A stretch of 64,000 nt of DNA. Source: UBA5603 sp964501315 (GTDB lineage Bacteria; Bacillota_I; Bacilli_A; Izemoplasmatales; Hujiaoplasmataceae). Where the stretch lies: NCBI GenBank assembly GCA_964501315.1, contig CAZCSO010000003.1, positions 39,055 to 103,054 of the forward strand. The letters are read 5' to 3'. Of the stretch, positions 1 through 8,800 are shown piece after piece. The notes below the pieces were generated by a model that worked only from the letters and a program-made list of their open reading frames with translations, did not search any database and was not told the origin of the DNA. Each line of letters starts with the position of its first letter. Positions within the stretch are counted from its first letter, which is position 1. The translations under genes were made by a program, and so were the position numbers.

Positions 1-362
1 TCACTGGTAATTCAGATATGCATTTGAAGAATTTTTCACTGATTGAAACGGAAGTAGGAAGCATGCAATATGTGCTTTCTGCGGCTTATGATCTTCTGCC
101 TGTAAAAGTAATAATGCCAGAAGATGAAGAAGATTTTGCTCTAGCGTTAAACGGCAAAAAAACGAATATTCGAAAGAAAGACTTCTATTTGCTTGCTGAG
201 AATTTAGGCATTACCAAAGATATAACTCAAAAAATTATTAATCGGCTGGTTGCTCAAAAAGATTTGCTTCAGTCTATGTGTATGGAATCCTATCTGCCAG
301 ATCATTTGAAAACATCATTTTATGATTTGATTGAAAAGCGCTTTTCTGTATTGATGAGCTAA
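1..362 (+). CDS. HipA-like serine/threonine kinase toxin, C-terminal part (5' end outside window)
   Basis: The frame is open from the first bases of the window, so the ATG at 18 is internal rather than the start. The residues TGNSDMHLKNFSL match the HipA catalytic loop, where the Asp acts as base and the Asn binds metal. YDLLP some 20 residues later matches the HipA metal-binding Asp segment. The following LALNGKKTNIRKKDF and LAENLGI are typical of HipA C-terminal domains. HipA proteins are toxins or kinases of type II toxin-antitoxin systems; E. coli HipA phosphorylates glutamyl-tRNA synthetase. The partner HipB and the N-terminal half lie upstream of the window, so completeness cannot be judged. 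The catalytic residues that are visible are intact. Confidence 0.8.
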   Translation, partial: TGNSDMHLKNFSLIETEVGSMQYVLSAAYDLLPVKVIMPEDEEDFALALNGKKTNIRKKDFYLLAENLGITKDITQKIINRLVAQKDLLQSMCMESYLPDHLKTSFYDLIEKRFSVLMS

Positions 363-457
363 ATTGATATCCATTATATTATGTCAACCATGACAATTAT
401 AACTGACGTAAATGATTGTGTTAAAAAAGGGTTTCTCAAAGCGTCTGAATAGAATAG

Positions 458-484
458 GCCTGATTTCTAAATCAGGCTTTTTTG
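458..484 (+). terminator. Intrinsic terminator of the hipA-like gene
   Basis: GCCTGAT (458-464) pairs with ATCAGGC (471-477) around a 6-nt loop and is followed by seven T. It lies about 95 bp after the stop of the HipA-like gene. Confidence 0.85.
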
Positions 485-615
485 TATAGAGGGCAATATA
501 CTACAAAGAGTTAATTAAGCAACTAAGGTCATAACATGTCATAGTGTTGTGGTCTTTTATATTTATGAGTATAAACCACAAATAGATTAAACCCACTAAT
601 TTAGAAACACTGGAT

Positions 616-633
616 TCATAATCATTATTATGA
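616..633. promoter_or_regulatory. Fur/PerR-like inverted repeat upstream of the DUF1295 gene
   Basis: TCATAAT and ATTATGA form perfect 7-bp arms around CATT. The first 15 bases match the PerR consensus TTATAATNATTATAA at 12 of 14 informative positions. It sits about 100 bp upstream of the DUF1295 start, just before a possible -10 (GATAAAAT). The rest of 485-729 is AT-rich with no coding sequence that I can support. The site is a pattern match only. Confidence 0.35.
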
Positions 634-729
634 TAAAATCAATAAGAATACATAATACTTAAGGTTTTAAAACTGAGCGATTTATGGTGCAGTTTTAAAT
701 AATTAATCCTAAATGGAAAGGGCAGTTAT

Positions 730-1680
730 ATGAAAAAGAACATAGGAACCATAATTACTGTACTAGTAACACTCTCATTATCGGTTTTAGGATTTGTTTT
801 AGGAGGTTTTTATCTTAGCGAACTTCAGTTAGACACATTGATGATACTTATTATTGTTAGTATCGGTAGCGTGGCATATTGCTTTATAGCTGGCGAAATT
901 ACCAGAAACAATTCTCAAATGGATAAGCTATGGTCAATTTTGCCAATCGTTTATGCGTGGATTATTGTATTTAAAAGCGAAATGAATCTACGTCTAATTG
1001 TTATGGCCGTTCTCGTAACCCTATGGGGTGTCAGATTAACATTAAACTTTGCAAAAAAAGGTGCTTATTCCATTAAGTTTTGGTCGGGTGAAGAAGACTA
1101 TAGATGGATTGTTTTAAGAGAAGATCCGAAATTAAATAAGCGATGGAAATGGGCTTTATTTGATCTGTTTTTTATCTCCATCTATCAAAATGCATTAGTA
1201 CTTGCGATTTGTTTACCCTTACTAGCAACAATGGAATCAACCGTACTATTTAATGTATTGGATGGTTTGTTTGCCGCACTATTATTAGGATTCATCATTT
1301 TAGAGACCATTGCCGATAAACAACAAATGACATTCCAAACAAAAAAATACGAACTACTAAATCAAGGAATGAAATTAGAGGATTTACCAGCACCTTATAA
1401 TAAGGGATTTAACACACGTGGATTGTGGGGACATTCAAGACACCCCAATTATTTCTCCGAACAATCAATTTGGGTTGTTTTATACCTCTTTTGTATCAGT
1501 GCGGGTGTCACGACTTATGTCTTATTTAACTGGACATTAATAGGTTCTATGTTTTTAATTCTATTATTTATTGGTAGTTCACTATTTTCGGAAGGTATCT
1601 CAATTAAGAAGTATCCAGCCTATCAAGACTATATTAAAAACGTTTCTAAATATGTACCCTTTAGAAAGTATAGAAATTAA
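730..1680 (+). CDS. DUF1295 / steroid 5-alpha-reductase-like integral membrane protein
   Basis: A 316-residue polytopic membrane protein with about eight hydrophobic segments (roughly residues 8-28, 37-55, 65-81, 86-104, 143-165, 178-195, 245-263 and 266-288). The signature GLWGHSRHPNYFSEQ at 231-245 is the hallmark of the DUF1295 family, which is related to steroid 5-alpha reductases and isoprenylcysteine methyltransferases. The conserved Arg-His-Pro-Asn is thought to bind cofactor in those relatives. The start follows GGAAAGGGCAG. It is a single-gene unit with a possible metal-regulator site upstream. The substrate is unknown; a lipid-modifying or reductase role is only an inference from the fold. 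Confidence 0.8.
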   Translation: MKKNIGTIITVLVTLSLSVLGFVLGGFYLSELQLDTLMILIIVSIGSVAYCFIAGEITRNNSQMDKLWSILPIVYAWIIVFKSEMNLRLIVMAVLVTLWGVRLTLNFAKKGAYSIKFWSGEEDYRWIVLREDPKLNKRWKWALFDLFFISIYQNALVLAICLPLLATMESTVLFNVLDGLFAALLLGFIILETIADKQQMTFQTKKYELLNQGMKLEDLPAPYNKGFNTRGLWGHSRHPNYFSEQSIWVVLYLFCISAGVTTYVLFNWTLIGSMFLILLFIGSSLFSEGISIKKYPAYQDYIKNVSKYVPFRKYRN

Positions 1681-1736
1681 CCGTAACAATAAATTCATTG
1701 AAAGGATTGTATTATTAAGATTAATACATTTAAAAT

Positions 1737-2243
1737 ATGGATAGATATCAGAATTTTGAGTTGCGATTGCCGAGTGAGGAGGAATTTAATCAATGGTTTG
1801 AAATATCATTGTTTCAACAGGCCGAGGACAGAGCATTTGTCAATAACTCACGAATGGAAGAAGAATTATTGAATCTACGGCCGCTAATAGCACATATTTT
1901 GCCCAAAGGGAAGGATACTCCGAATCACTATTTTCGCGTTTTATCAGTAGACGGAATCGATAACGTCGGGTTTATTTGGTTGGGAGTTATGCCAGGTCTT
2001 GATTCAAATGAGATTATGTTAATGGACATAATTATTAAAAAAGAATACAGACGACAGGGACTTGGAAAACTAATGCTTTTGGAAATGCACAAAGTAGTGA
2101 AATTGGAGGGATATCAAAGAGTTCTGCTCTATGTTCTTTATAAAAACCCTGCCCAATTTCTTTATTCGCGTTTGGGATATCGGTCAATTAAGGAAAATGA
2201 AAAGAGTTCTTTAATGGCGATTGTATTATTGGATAACAATTAG
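1737..2243 (+). CDS. GNAT-family N-acetyltransferase
   Basis: A 168-residue protein with the acetyl-CoA-binding motif A of GNAT enzymes: beta-strand IIIKKEYRRQGLGKLML at about residues 99-115 (R/Q-x-x-G-x-G/A), followed by motif B with LYVLYKNPAQFLYSRLGYRSI at about 138-158. GNATs transfer acetyl from acetyl-CoA to amine groups of proteins, antibiotics or metabolites. The acceptor cannot be deduced here. No strong ribosome binding site precedes the ATG; GAAAGGA lies about 30 bp upstream, so translation initiation may be weak. No operon partner overlaps it; the next gene begins 32 bp later. Confidence 0.8.
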   Translation: MDRYQNFELRLPSEEEFNQWFEISLFQQAEDRAFVNNSRMEEELLNLRPLIAHILPKGKDTPNHYFRVLSVDGIDNVGFIWLGVMPGLDSNEIMLMDIIIKKEYRRQGLGKLMLLEMHKVVKLEGYQRVLLYVLYKNPAQFLYSRLGYRSIKENEKSSLMAIVLLDNN

Positions 2244-2275
2244 ATTTCTTATAATGATGAGAAAGAAGTGAAACA

Positions 2276-3511
2276 TTGGAAAAAGTAAGAATAGGCGTCC
2301 TAGGTATTGGCCGAGGGTATTCGATGATACATTATACGAAGTTAGCGGAACATGCTCAATTAGTTGCTATATGCGACTTTTACGAAAAGGGGTTAATGGA
2401 GTTAAAACAAAACTTAAACGATTCCAATATCAGCTATTATCAATCTTTCGATGATTTTTTAAATCATCCGATGGATGCGGTTGTCTTAGCCAATTATGCC
2501 ACCGAGCATGCTCCTTTTGCGATTAAGGCAATGAAGAAAGGGCTTCATGTCTTTTCTGAAGTTCTTCCTGTACAAACACTTAAGGAGGCTGTAGAACTCA
2601 TTGAAGCGGTTGAAGAAACCAACCGCATCTATGCCTATGGTGAAAACTATTGCTATATGCCTGCACCAAGAGAGATGAAGCGTCTTTATGAAGAGGGGCA
2701 ATTAGGTCATTTTGAATATGGTGAAGCGGAGTACATTCATAATTGTGAACCCATTTGGGCTGACATTACGTATGGCGATAAAAATCATTGGCGAAACCGG
2801 ATGTATGCAACGTTTTATTGTACACATTCAATAGGTCCGCTTATTCATATTACCAAACTTCGTCCCGTGTCAGTGGTTGGCTTTGAAATTCCTTACTCCA
2901 GTCGAGCTGCGCGAATGGGAAAATTAGGTGCGACTGCCGGCATTGAGATGATTACACTTGATAATGGTGCAATTATCAAAAGTATTCATGGGGATTTGGC
3001 CAAAAATTCCATCTGGTTTTCAATCTATGGCTCAAAAGGACGAATGGAAAGCGCGCGAGAAGATTGTTTATCAAACGATGTTGAACGAATCTATCTTAAT
3101 TTAGATCCTGAAGAAGGGAAATTTGATAATACTGTATCCACATACGAACCAAAGGAATCTCATCATGAGATTGCAAAGGATTTTGGTCATGGTGGTAGCG
3201 ATTTTTACACAATGTATCATTTTATTGAAAAAGTATTAGGGCACGATGCGGACATCATCGACGTGTACGAAGCAGTGGATATGTTTTTACCGGGTCTTTA
3301 TGCTTATCGATCGATTCTTAACAACAATCAACCTCAAACAATTCCCAATCTTAGACTTAAAGAAGAACGCGAAAAGGTTAGAAATGATAGTGCGTGTACT
3401 GATCCAAAGGTGGCAAAGGAGTATTTACTTCCATGTTATTCTAAGGGTAATCCAGAGATTCCCGATAGCGTTTATCAATCGCTAAAAGATAAGTACTTAG
3501 CAAAAAAATGA
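2276..3511 (+). CDS. Gfo/Idh/MocA-family NAD(P)-dependent oxidoreductase
   Basis: The 411-residue protein opens with a Rossmann dinucleotide-binding strand (VRIGVLGIGRGYSM) and a second strand ending in Asp (LVAICD), which suggests NAD(H) preference. It continues with the family's EVLPVQTLKEAVELIE segment, equivalent to the E-K-P motif but with Val-Leu-Pro. The C-terminal alpha/beta domain carries a characteristic HGGSDFYTMYHFIE stretch (about residues 304-317). Family members oxidise or reduce sugars and inositols, or hydrolyse glycosides by an NAD-dependent route. Start choice: TTG at 2276 preceded by GAAAGAAG at a 7-nt spacing, with no better ATG nearby. The Lys of the classical EKP motif is replaced, so dehydrogenase chemistry is likely but not certain. 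Confidence 0.8.
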   Translation: MEKVRIGVLGIGRGYSMIHYTKLAEHAQLVAICDFYEKGLMELKQNLNDSNISYYQSFDDFLNHPMDAVVLANYATEHAPFAIKAMKKGLHVFSEVLPVQTLKEAVELIEAVEETNRIYAYGENYCYMPAPREMKRLYEEGQLGHFEYGEAEYIHNCEPIWADITYGDKNHWRNRMYATFYCTHSIGPLIHITKLRPVSVVGFEIPYSSRAARMGKLGATAGIEMITLDNGAIIKSIHGDLAKNSIWFSIYGSKGRMESAREDCLSNDVERIYLNLDPEEGKFDNTVSTYEPKESHHEIAKDFGHGGSDFYTMYHFIEKVLGHDADIIDVYEAVDMFLPGLYAYRSILNNNQPQTIPNLRLKEEREKVRNDSACTDPKVAKEYLLPCYSKGNPEIPDSVYQSLKDKYLAKK

Positions 3512-3581
3512 AGACGGTACTAATGGAATAGAACCTCATTCATTTTGAGAAATGTTATCTTCAGTAGTGGATTTTCAAACT

Positions 3582-3620
3582 AAAACCCCCTTTTGAGTTT
3601 CAATATCAAAAGGGGGTTTT
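3582..3620 (+). terminator. Strong, probably bidirectional terminator
   Basis: A 15-bp perfect stem (3582-3596 with 3606-3620) around a 9-nt loop, with A-tract and T-tract flanks on both strands. It ends the oxidoreductase gene and isolates it from the methyltransferase gene. Confidence 0.9.
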
Positions 3621-3805
3621 GAATGTTATGGCTGATAAGATATAGTCTAGTGAGAAATCGTTTTCTATTTGATTCATTTAAATGTAAAGTATGTTATCAT
3701 AAGATAGAGATTTAATTTCAATTATTAGTATATGGGGATCTTCCTAAGGAAAGTTGATTTTTTCCATTACTTTATCTGAATTTCCCAAACTGAAGGAGTT
3801 TAGTC

Positions 3806-4480
3806 ATGCAACATAAAGAAAAAACAATCAACTTTTGGAATCAAATGTTTAATGAGGCCAAACCAATGGAAATTCGTCGAGAAGACATTAAAATTGAAAA
3901 TTCTCTGGACCGCTATTTGAAATTAATAGGTGATTCATGTAGGACGGTTTTGGACGTCGGCTGCGGATTGGGAACGTGTTTGATGAGCACTTTATGTTTG
4001 GGGGATAAAATCGAAAAAGGTGTCGGATTTGATTCGTCGGAAAATGCCATTTCTTTTGCTTTAGAAACTGCTAAACTTTCGAAATTCGATGCGTTGACGT
4101 ATGTGGCGCAGGACGAATCCTTTATGAGAACTTTGGATAACGAGAGTTTCGACGGGTTGATTTGCTCCAACTTCTTAGATGTTATTCCCGAGGAATTATC
4201 AACGACGATTATACATGAAATGGATCGTGTTCTTAAACCAAACGGGCTTTTACTCTTAAAGCTTAACTTTTATTTAGATGAAGAATTAATTAAGCGACTT
4301 AACATGGAAAAAATTGAGGAAAACACGTACGCTATGAAGGGTGTTTTGAGAGCGCATAATTTAACGACCGAACAATGGATCAAACGATTCACTCATTTTA
4401 ATCTTATTCAAGAAGACGCCTTTCAAAGAGCGCCCAATCTTCCAAAAGATCGGATTCTATTACTCAAGAAGCGATCCTGA
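3806..4480 (+). CDS. Class I SAM-dependent methyltransferase
   Basis: A 224-residue protein with motif I VLDVGCGLGT (residues 48-57), an acidic end of strand 2 (VGFDSS), and post-motif segments LTYVAQD, FDGLICSNFLDVIP (motif IV/post II) and VLKPNGLLLLKLN (motif VI). This is the Methyltransf_11-type arrangement. It transfers methyl from S-adenosylmethionine to an unknown acceptor. The start ATG follows GAAGGAG at a good distance. The GNAT gene downstream begins about 30 bp after the stop and probably shares the transcript. No substrate clue is present. Confidence 0.85.
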   Translation: MQHKEKTINFWNQMFNEAKPMEIRREDIKIENSLDRYLKLIGDSCRTVLDVGCGLGTCLMSTLCLGDKIEKGVGFDSSENAISFALETAKLSKFDALTYVAQDESFMRTLDNESFDGLICSNFLDVIPEELSTTIIHEMDRVLKPNGLLLLKLNFYLDEELIKRLNMEKIEENTYAMKGVLRAHNLTTEQWIKRFTHFNLIQEDAFQRAPNLPKDRILLLKKRS

Positions 4481-4510
4481 AAACAACGTTTTCTAAGGAG
4501 TGTGGATAGT

Positions 4511-5077
4511 ATGACAACCATTAACGATAAAATACACCTAATAACGGAACGCCTGATTATTGACGAACTAACGGGTAATAATCTTGAGTTTTTTTTGGGC
4601 ATTGAACAGATAGAAGAGAATAAAAGATATGAAATGACGGGTGTTTCGGATTACATATCGATCGTTGACAAATTTAACAAATTCATGAATATTAGACAAA
4701 AATTACCTCAAGATGGTGGTATCCTATTCGTTGTGAAATCATGTTCTGAAATTCCAATGGGATACATAACGTTAATGTGCAATTGGGAGAAAACCAAAGA
4801 ATGGGAATTGGGCTACTCGTTTTTGCCAACTCATTTACATAAAGGATATGCGTACGAAAGTGTTTTAACCGTCATTCGGTTTGCATTCGAAGAATTGAAA
4901 ATTCATAAGTTGATGGCGTTTGTTAATGCAGAAAACATACCCAGTATTAAATTACTTGAACGGCTCAACATGACGAAAGAAGGCCACATGAGAGAAGCGC
5001 GATTGATTAATGGCAAATGGGCGGATGAATATGTGTTTGCGATGATTGAATCGGATTTGACTCCCTCGTGTCGGTAG
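4511..5077 (+). CDS. RimJ/RimL-type GNAT acetyltransferase
   Basis: A 188-residue protein with the RimL-like opening (LITERLIIDELTGNN), a core strand EWELGYSFLPTHLHKGYAYE at about residues 97-116 (Q/R-x-x-G-x-A replaced by HKGYAY), and the motif B tail AFVNAENIPSIKLLERLNM. RimJ/RimL relatives acetylate the N-terminal residues of ribosomal or other proteins. Start choice: AAGGAG ends at 4500. The GTG at 4502 would be 1 nt away, while the ATG at 4511 has a normal 10-nt spacing, so I start at 4511. It is probably cotranscribed with the methyltransferase. Confidence 0.8.
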   Translation: MTTINDKIHLITERLIIDELTGNNLEFFLGIEQIEENKRYEMTGVSDYISIVDKFNKFMNIRQKLPQDGGILFVVKSCSEIPMGYITLMCNWEKTKEWELGYSFLPTHLHKGYAYESVLTVIRFAFEELKIHKLMAFVNAENIPSIKLLERLNMTKEGHMREARLINGKWADEYVFAMIESDLTPSCR

Positions 5078-5126
5078 AGAATAAAATACCGAAATTATAA
5101 TGCTTTTTTGTCTGTATTTTATATTT

Positions 5127-5147
5127 GCTAATGAGATAATCATTAGC
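5127..5147. promoter_or_regulatory. Inverted repeat upstream of the Cys-rich ORF pair
   Basis: GCTAATGA (5127-5134) and TCATTAGC (5140-5147) are perfect 8-bp arms around GATAA, 36 bp before the ATG at 5183. The sequence loosely resembles a Fur box (TAATGA...TCATTA). It could be an operator or a hairpin in the leader. Confidence 0.3.
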
Positions 5148-5182
5148 TTATTAATTATCATCAATCGAAAAGAGAGATAATA

Positions 5183-5344
5183 ATGGAAGGAAATTCTATC
5201 AAGCAATTACTTGAAAACACAATATTTTCATACATCACTGACACGGACAAGAATTTTATCTGTGAATTCACAGAAACGATGAATCAGATGGGATACACGT
5301 CAAATGGAAAATTGTCGATGGAATTTGTTATGGCAGACACATGA
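5183..5344 (+). pseudogene. N-terminal part (53 aa) of a possibly frameshifted hypothetical protein
   Basis: The ATG at 5183 follows AAGAGAGATAA and opens a 53-codon frame ending in TGA at 5342. The next frame begins in the overlapping ATGATG at 5341. Together the two pieces read like one hypothetical protein of about 170 residues: an N-terminal helical part, then MMIFRK...VYARLYFRDSGVV. A single-base indel near 5335-5342 would join them. The alternative is a genuine two-gene unit with ATGA translational coupling. Function unknown. Confidence 0.45.
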
Positions 5345-5697
5345 TGATTTTTCGAAAGATGAATGTCAAAAGCGATCGAGTTTATGCGCGATTGTATTTC
5401 CGAGATAGTGGCGTCGTGGTACGACTCTTCTTTAGCAATGTAACAGATCATTCTAACTACATTAGCCTAACACCCGATTATATTAAAGAATCCTTTGTGG
5501 GTAATCGAGCTCAGTGTAACCATTGTCGTGGAGATATTTGTAAATTCCGTAAAAGTTACCAAATTGATGGACAGGATTATTATAAATGCAATGGGATAAC
5601 CTTTAAGTTTTTTGAACCGAGCGTTGAACGCTTGCCATCATACATGGAATTATTTTTACAATTTTATCCTCAAAAAAGGATTAAAACAATTATATAG
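5341..5697 (+). CDS. Cysteine-rich hypothetical protein (or C-terminal part of the frameshifted gene above)
   Basis: 118 residues with beta-rich segments (VYARLYFRDSGVVVRLFF) followed by a Cys cluster, CNHCRGDICKF and YKCNG. This cluster could bind a metal or [Fe-S]. I recognise the pattern from uncharacterised Firmicutes proteins of about 200 residues whose Cys cluster is C-terminal, which is why I suspect that 5183-5697 is one gene interrupted by a frameshift. There is no ribosome binding site of its own apart from coupling through the overlapping ATGA. Function unknown. Confidence 0.5.
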   Translation: MMIFRKMNVKSDRVYARLYFRDSGVVVRLFFSNVTDHSNYISLTPDYIKESFVGNRAQCNHCRGDICKFRKSYQIDGQDYYKCNGITFKFFEPSVERLPSYMELFLQFYPQKRIKTII

Positions 5698-5760
5698 TTA
5701 ATTACATGGGAAATAATTATTCTAAGATGAAGAAGATTTATTATGGTGGCTCAATATAAC

Positions 5761-5788
5761 AAAAATAGACGAAATTTCGTCTATTTTT
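5761..5788. terminator. Bidirectional terminator between convergent genes
   Basis: A perfect 28-bp palindrome centred on AAATTT with A-rich left and T-rich right flanks. It serves the + strand Cys-rich gene and the - strand giant lipoprotein. Confidence 0.9.
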
Positions 5789-5808
5789 TCATTTTTTTGA
5801 TTCGTTGT

Positions 5809-8800
5809 TTATGATACTAAAATTACGTCAACGTAAAGTGTAATGGATTCGGTTGCAGTATCGGATGTGTATTCATTTATGCCATCAGGATCCGTATAGA
5901 ACACCAAATCGGATATCTCTGAATAGGATAAGCCACAGCATATAACCAAATAATCTATAAGATTGATTTCAATGTTCGTAACTTCATCCCAATTTGATAA
6001 ATGGTAGGACACATACGTAGGATTAAGGAAAAAAGCATCAACAAAGATACGTTCCTTGATAATCGTTGACCCATAAAGGGTAATATCATCCGTGACAATG
6101 GTAAGTTCACTAAAAGGTTGAGTCATTGCTTCATCAACATAAAAGATTCCTTCAACTAAGACATCATTCATTAGAAGGTTACTTATTTTTAGGGATAATA
6201 AATAGGAAAGTGAAACCGAAGTATCATCGACTAAAATATAGGTCGTTCCGGTGTAATCTCCTGTCATTTGAACCGTCATGATGTGAAAATCCGATGAATT
6301 AAACGTTACATATAGAGTCATTGAATGATCGATTAGGTAAGAGTAATCGATAGGCAGTGTCAATGCTTCGTCCAAATAAAAGTTGGGAATACCAACACCG
6401 CTTATATGAATAATCCAATTGGAATCATATATCCCGTTTACATTTTTACTGACTTCTTCCAATGTTACTTCATGAAACATATATATTGTAGATTGTTCTG
6501 ATATGTCAGGAAACACAAATGTAATATTTATGTCTTTTTGGATGATTATTTTAGCATATATCTCGTTGCTTTCGGGATATTGGTCTCCATAAAAACTCAT
6601 CGTAAGTTCAGGATCTGTATATAAATAAAGACTCCAATTTTCTTCGATTAATTGATCAATATCTAAGAACACTTCGATCGGTAGGTTAGATCCCGAGTAG
6701 ACAGTATAAGTTCGGCTATCTAAATCAATGCCACTATAGTGGATTGTTAGGGTAATGGGTTCCGCCGCAATTAAGGTCACATAGATGGTCTTATTGTCAA
6801 GATTAATCCATTCATAATCAATCTTTTCTGTTAACTCCGCGTCAGCATAATAATGGATTTCATATTCAGGGTATAGCCAACCATAGCTGGCTAATTCCCC
6901 CATCAGTAATTCCTTAGTTAAACTACAACCACCATAATAGTCGACTTCAAACGTTGGAACTACACTATCGATAAAAACGAATTGAATGGTTGAATGGGGA
7001 AGTGGTTCAGCATAAAAATACAATGTCGTGTCGGAAGTTATGGCAGTGAAGTAATACGGCTGTGTATGATCCGCATCAGCATAATACCGATAAATTGTAT
7101 TCGGTATCTCTCCAAAGTTGTAACTCAAATAATACTCGATGTAATAACCATAGAATTCATATCCATCAGCAACTATAAATACTTTTTCTTGAATCGGTGC
7201 ATTCTCGAAAAGAACGGTCACGCTGAAGAAAGCATCCAAATTTGCTTTAACATAGATTGTCATAGAGGTATTGTATTCTTGCGCTACAAATTCTGAGGTC
7301 ATTTCTACATCATAGAAGAACTCAAATTGTGATGGGTTAAAACCAATGAGGAAGTTACTCATGAAAAAGTCATAAATATAAAAGGATTCTAACCATTGAG
7401 AATACCCCAAAGTAATGCTTTGATCAGCAAACAACCCATCGGTTGAAACCAAAGTAAGGGTATAAGGTTCAAGTAATTGATAATCAACATATAGGGTCAT
7501 ATCACTCACTATCACACCATTAAATGCGATTGAATAGGAGGAATCTGTGTAAAAACGCAATTGGGTTATTTCTCCTTGATCATAATTCCAAATATACGAT
7601 CTAAGAGACTCAATTGGGATTGATTCATCACTGAACTGAGTGAATATGAAAGAATTGATTCCTGATTTAAAATGAAGGGTCAACGTTACTTCTTGCCGAA
7701 CATAACCTTGAGCATATACTTCGACAGGTTCATAAATACGATCGCCAAAATTAATGAATAGCGTTGGGTCGAGATAAATATCAGAAGATAAAACAATGCT
7801 ATCGAGCCTTTGAATCTCCTCATAAACATAATAACTAGAATGGACCATAATCGTAATTGTTTCCACGACATTTGTTACTGGATGGATAAGATTAAGTTCA
7901 ACTGGGATTAGTTCGTATTCAATGATCTTGACATAATAGGTCGTGACTGAACCGTCAAAAAGCATTTCATGATCAAGCGAATCACTAAAATCTGGTTGAG
8001 TAGACACTTGACCCATGTAATAACCAAAGAAGCGGCCGCGGATGTCATAACCGATATTTCTAAAAAACGATAATGAAGTAAACATATCGTATTGAGCAGA
8101 GGCGAGATAGGTACCATCCTCTAAATAATAGTTTACATAAGATGTAATACGCTCCATGACGTTTACGTATAGCATTATGTCTGAAGATATACGATCAATA
8201 TCATCGTAAGGTTCAGTCATTTCCGGATTCGTATAATAAGCGAATGAATAATCCGTCGATAAGTTACAACCATTCCATAGGTAATAGCTTATTGTGTTTC
8301 TTAATAAATAATCTTGTTCGATAATCGGCATTGTGTACACACCTAATCCACCAAGATTCAAGGTGAGTGTAAAGGTCTGAAGATGATGAGCGTCCACATA
8401 GATTGTTTGATCAAAATTACCCGATACATACGTTACTTTTGTCGTCATGGCCTCGTCACTGTAAATGCCTGAGATAGTTACATCATATGGCCAATCAATC
8501 ATTGAGTAGTAGTAATCGATAACCCAAGAAGCTCGTAAGGCATCGCCTTCGGTCGCAATCATTTCATAAGAGCCAAACTCAGGACTTGTTAAAGTGATAG
8601 TGTGCTCGATATTAGAATAATAGCCCAATAGTACATACAACGTTGATCCGCGTTGGCTAGAGTATTGATTATATGACTTGGTTAATTCGTTATCGATGAA
8701 AATCTCAAAGTAATAACTATATCCAGACATTTCATTATCGATATCTTGATAGAATTGATCGGAAATGCCATAGTAAGGATAGATTTCATAGATCATATCA

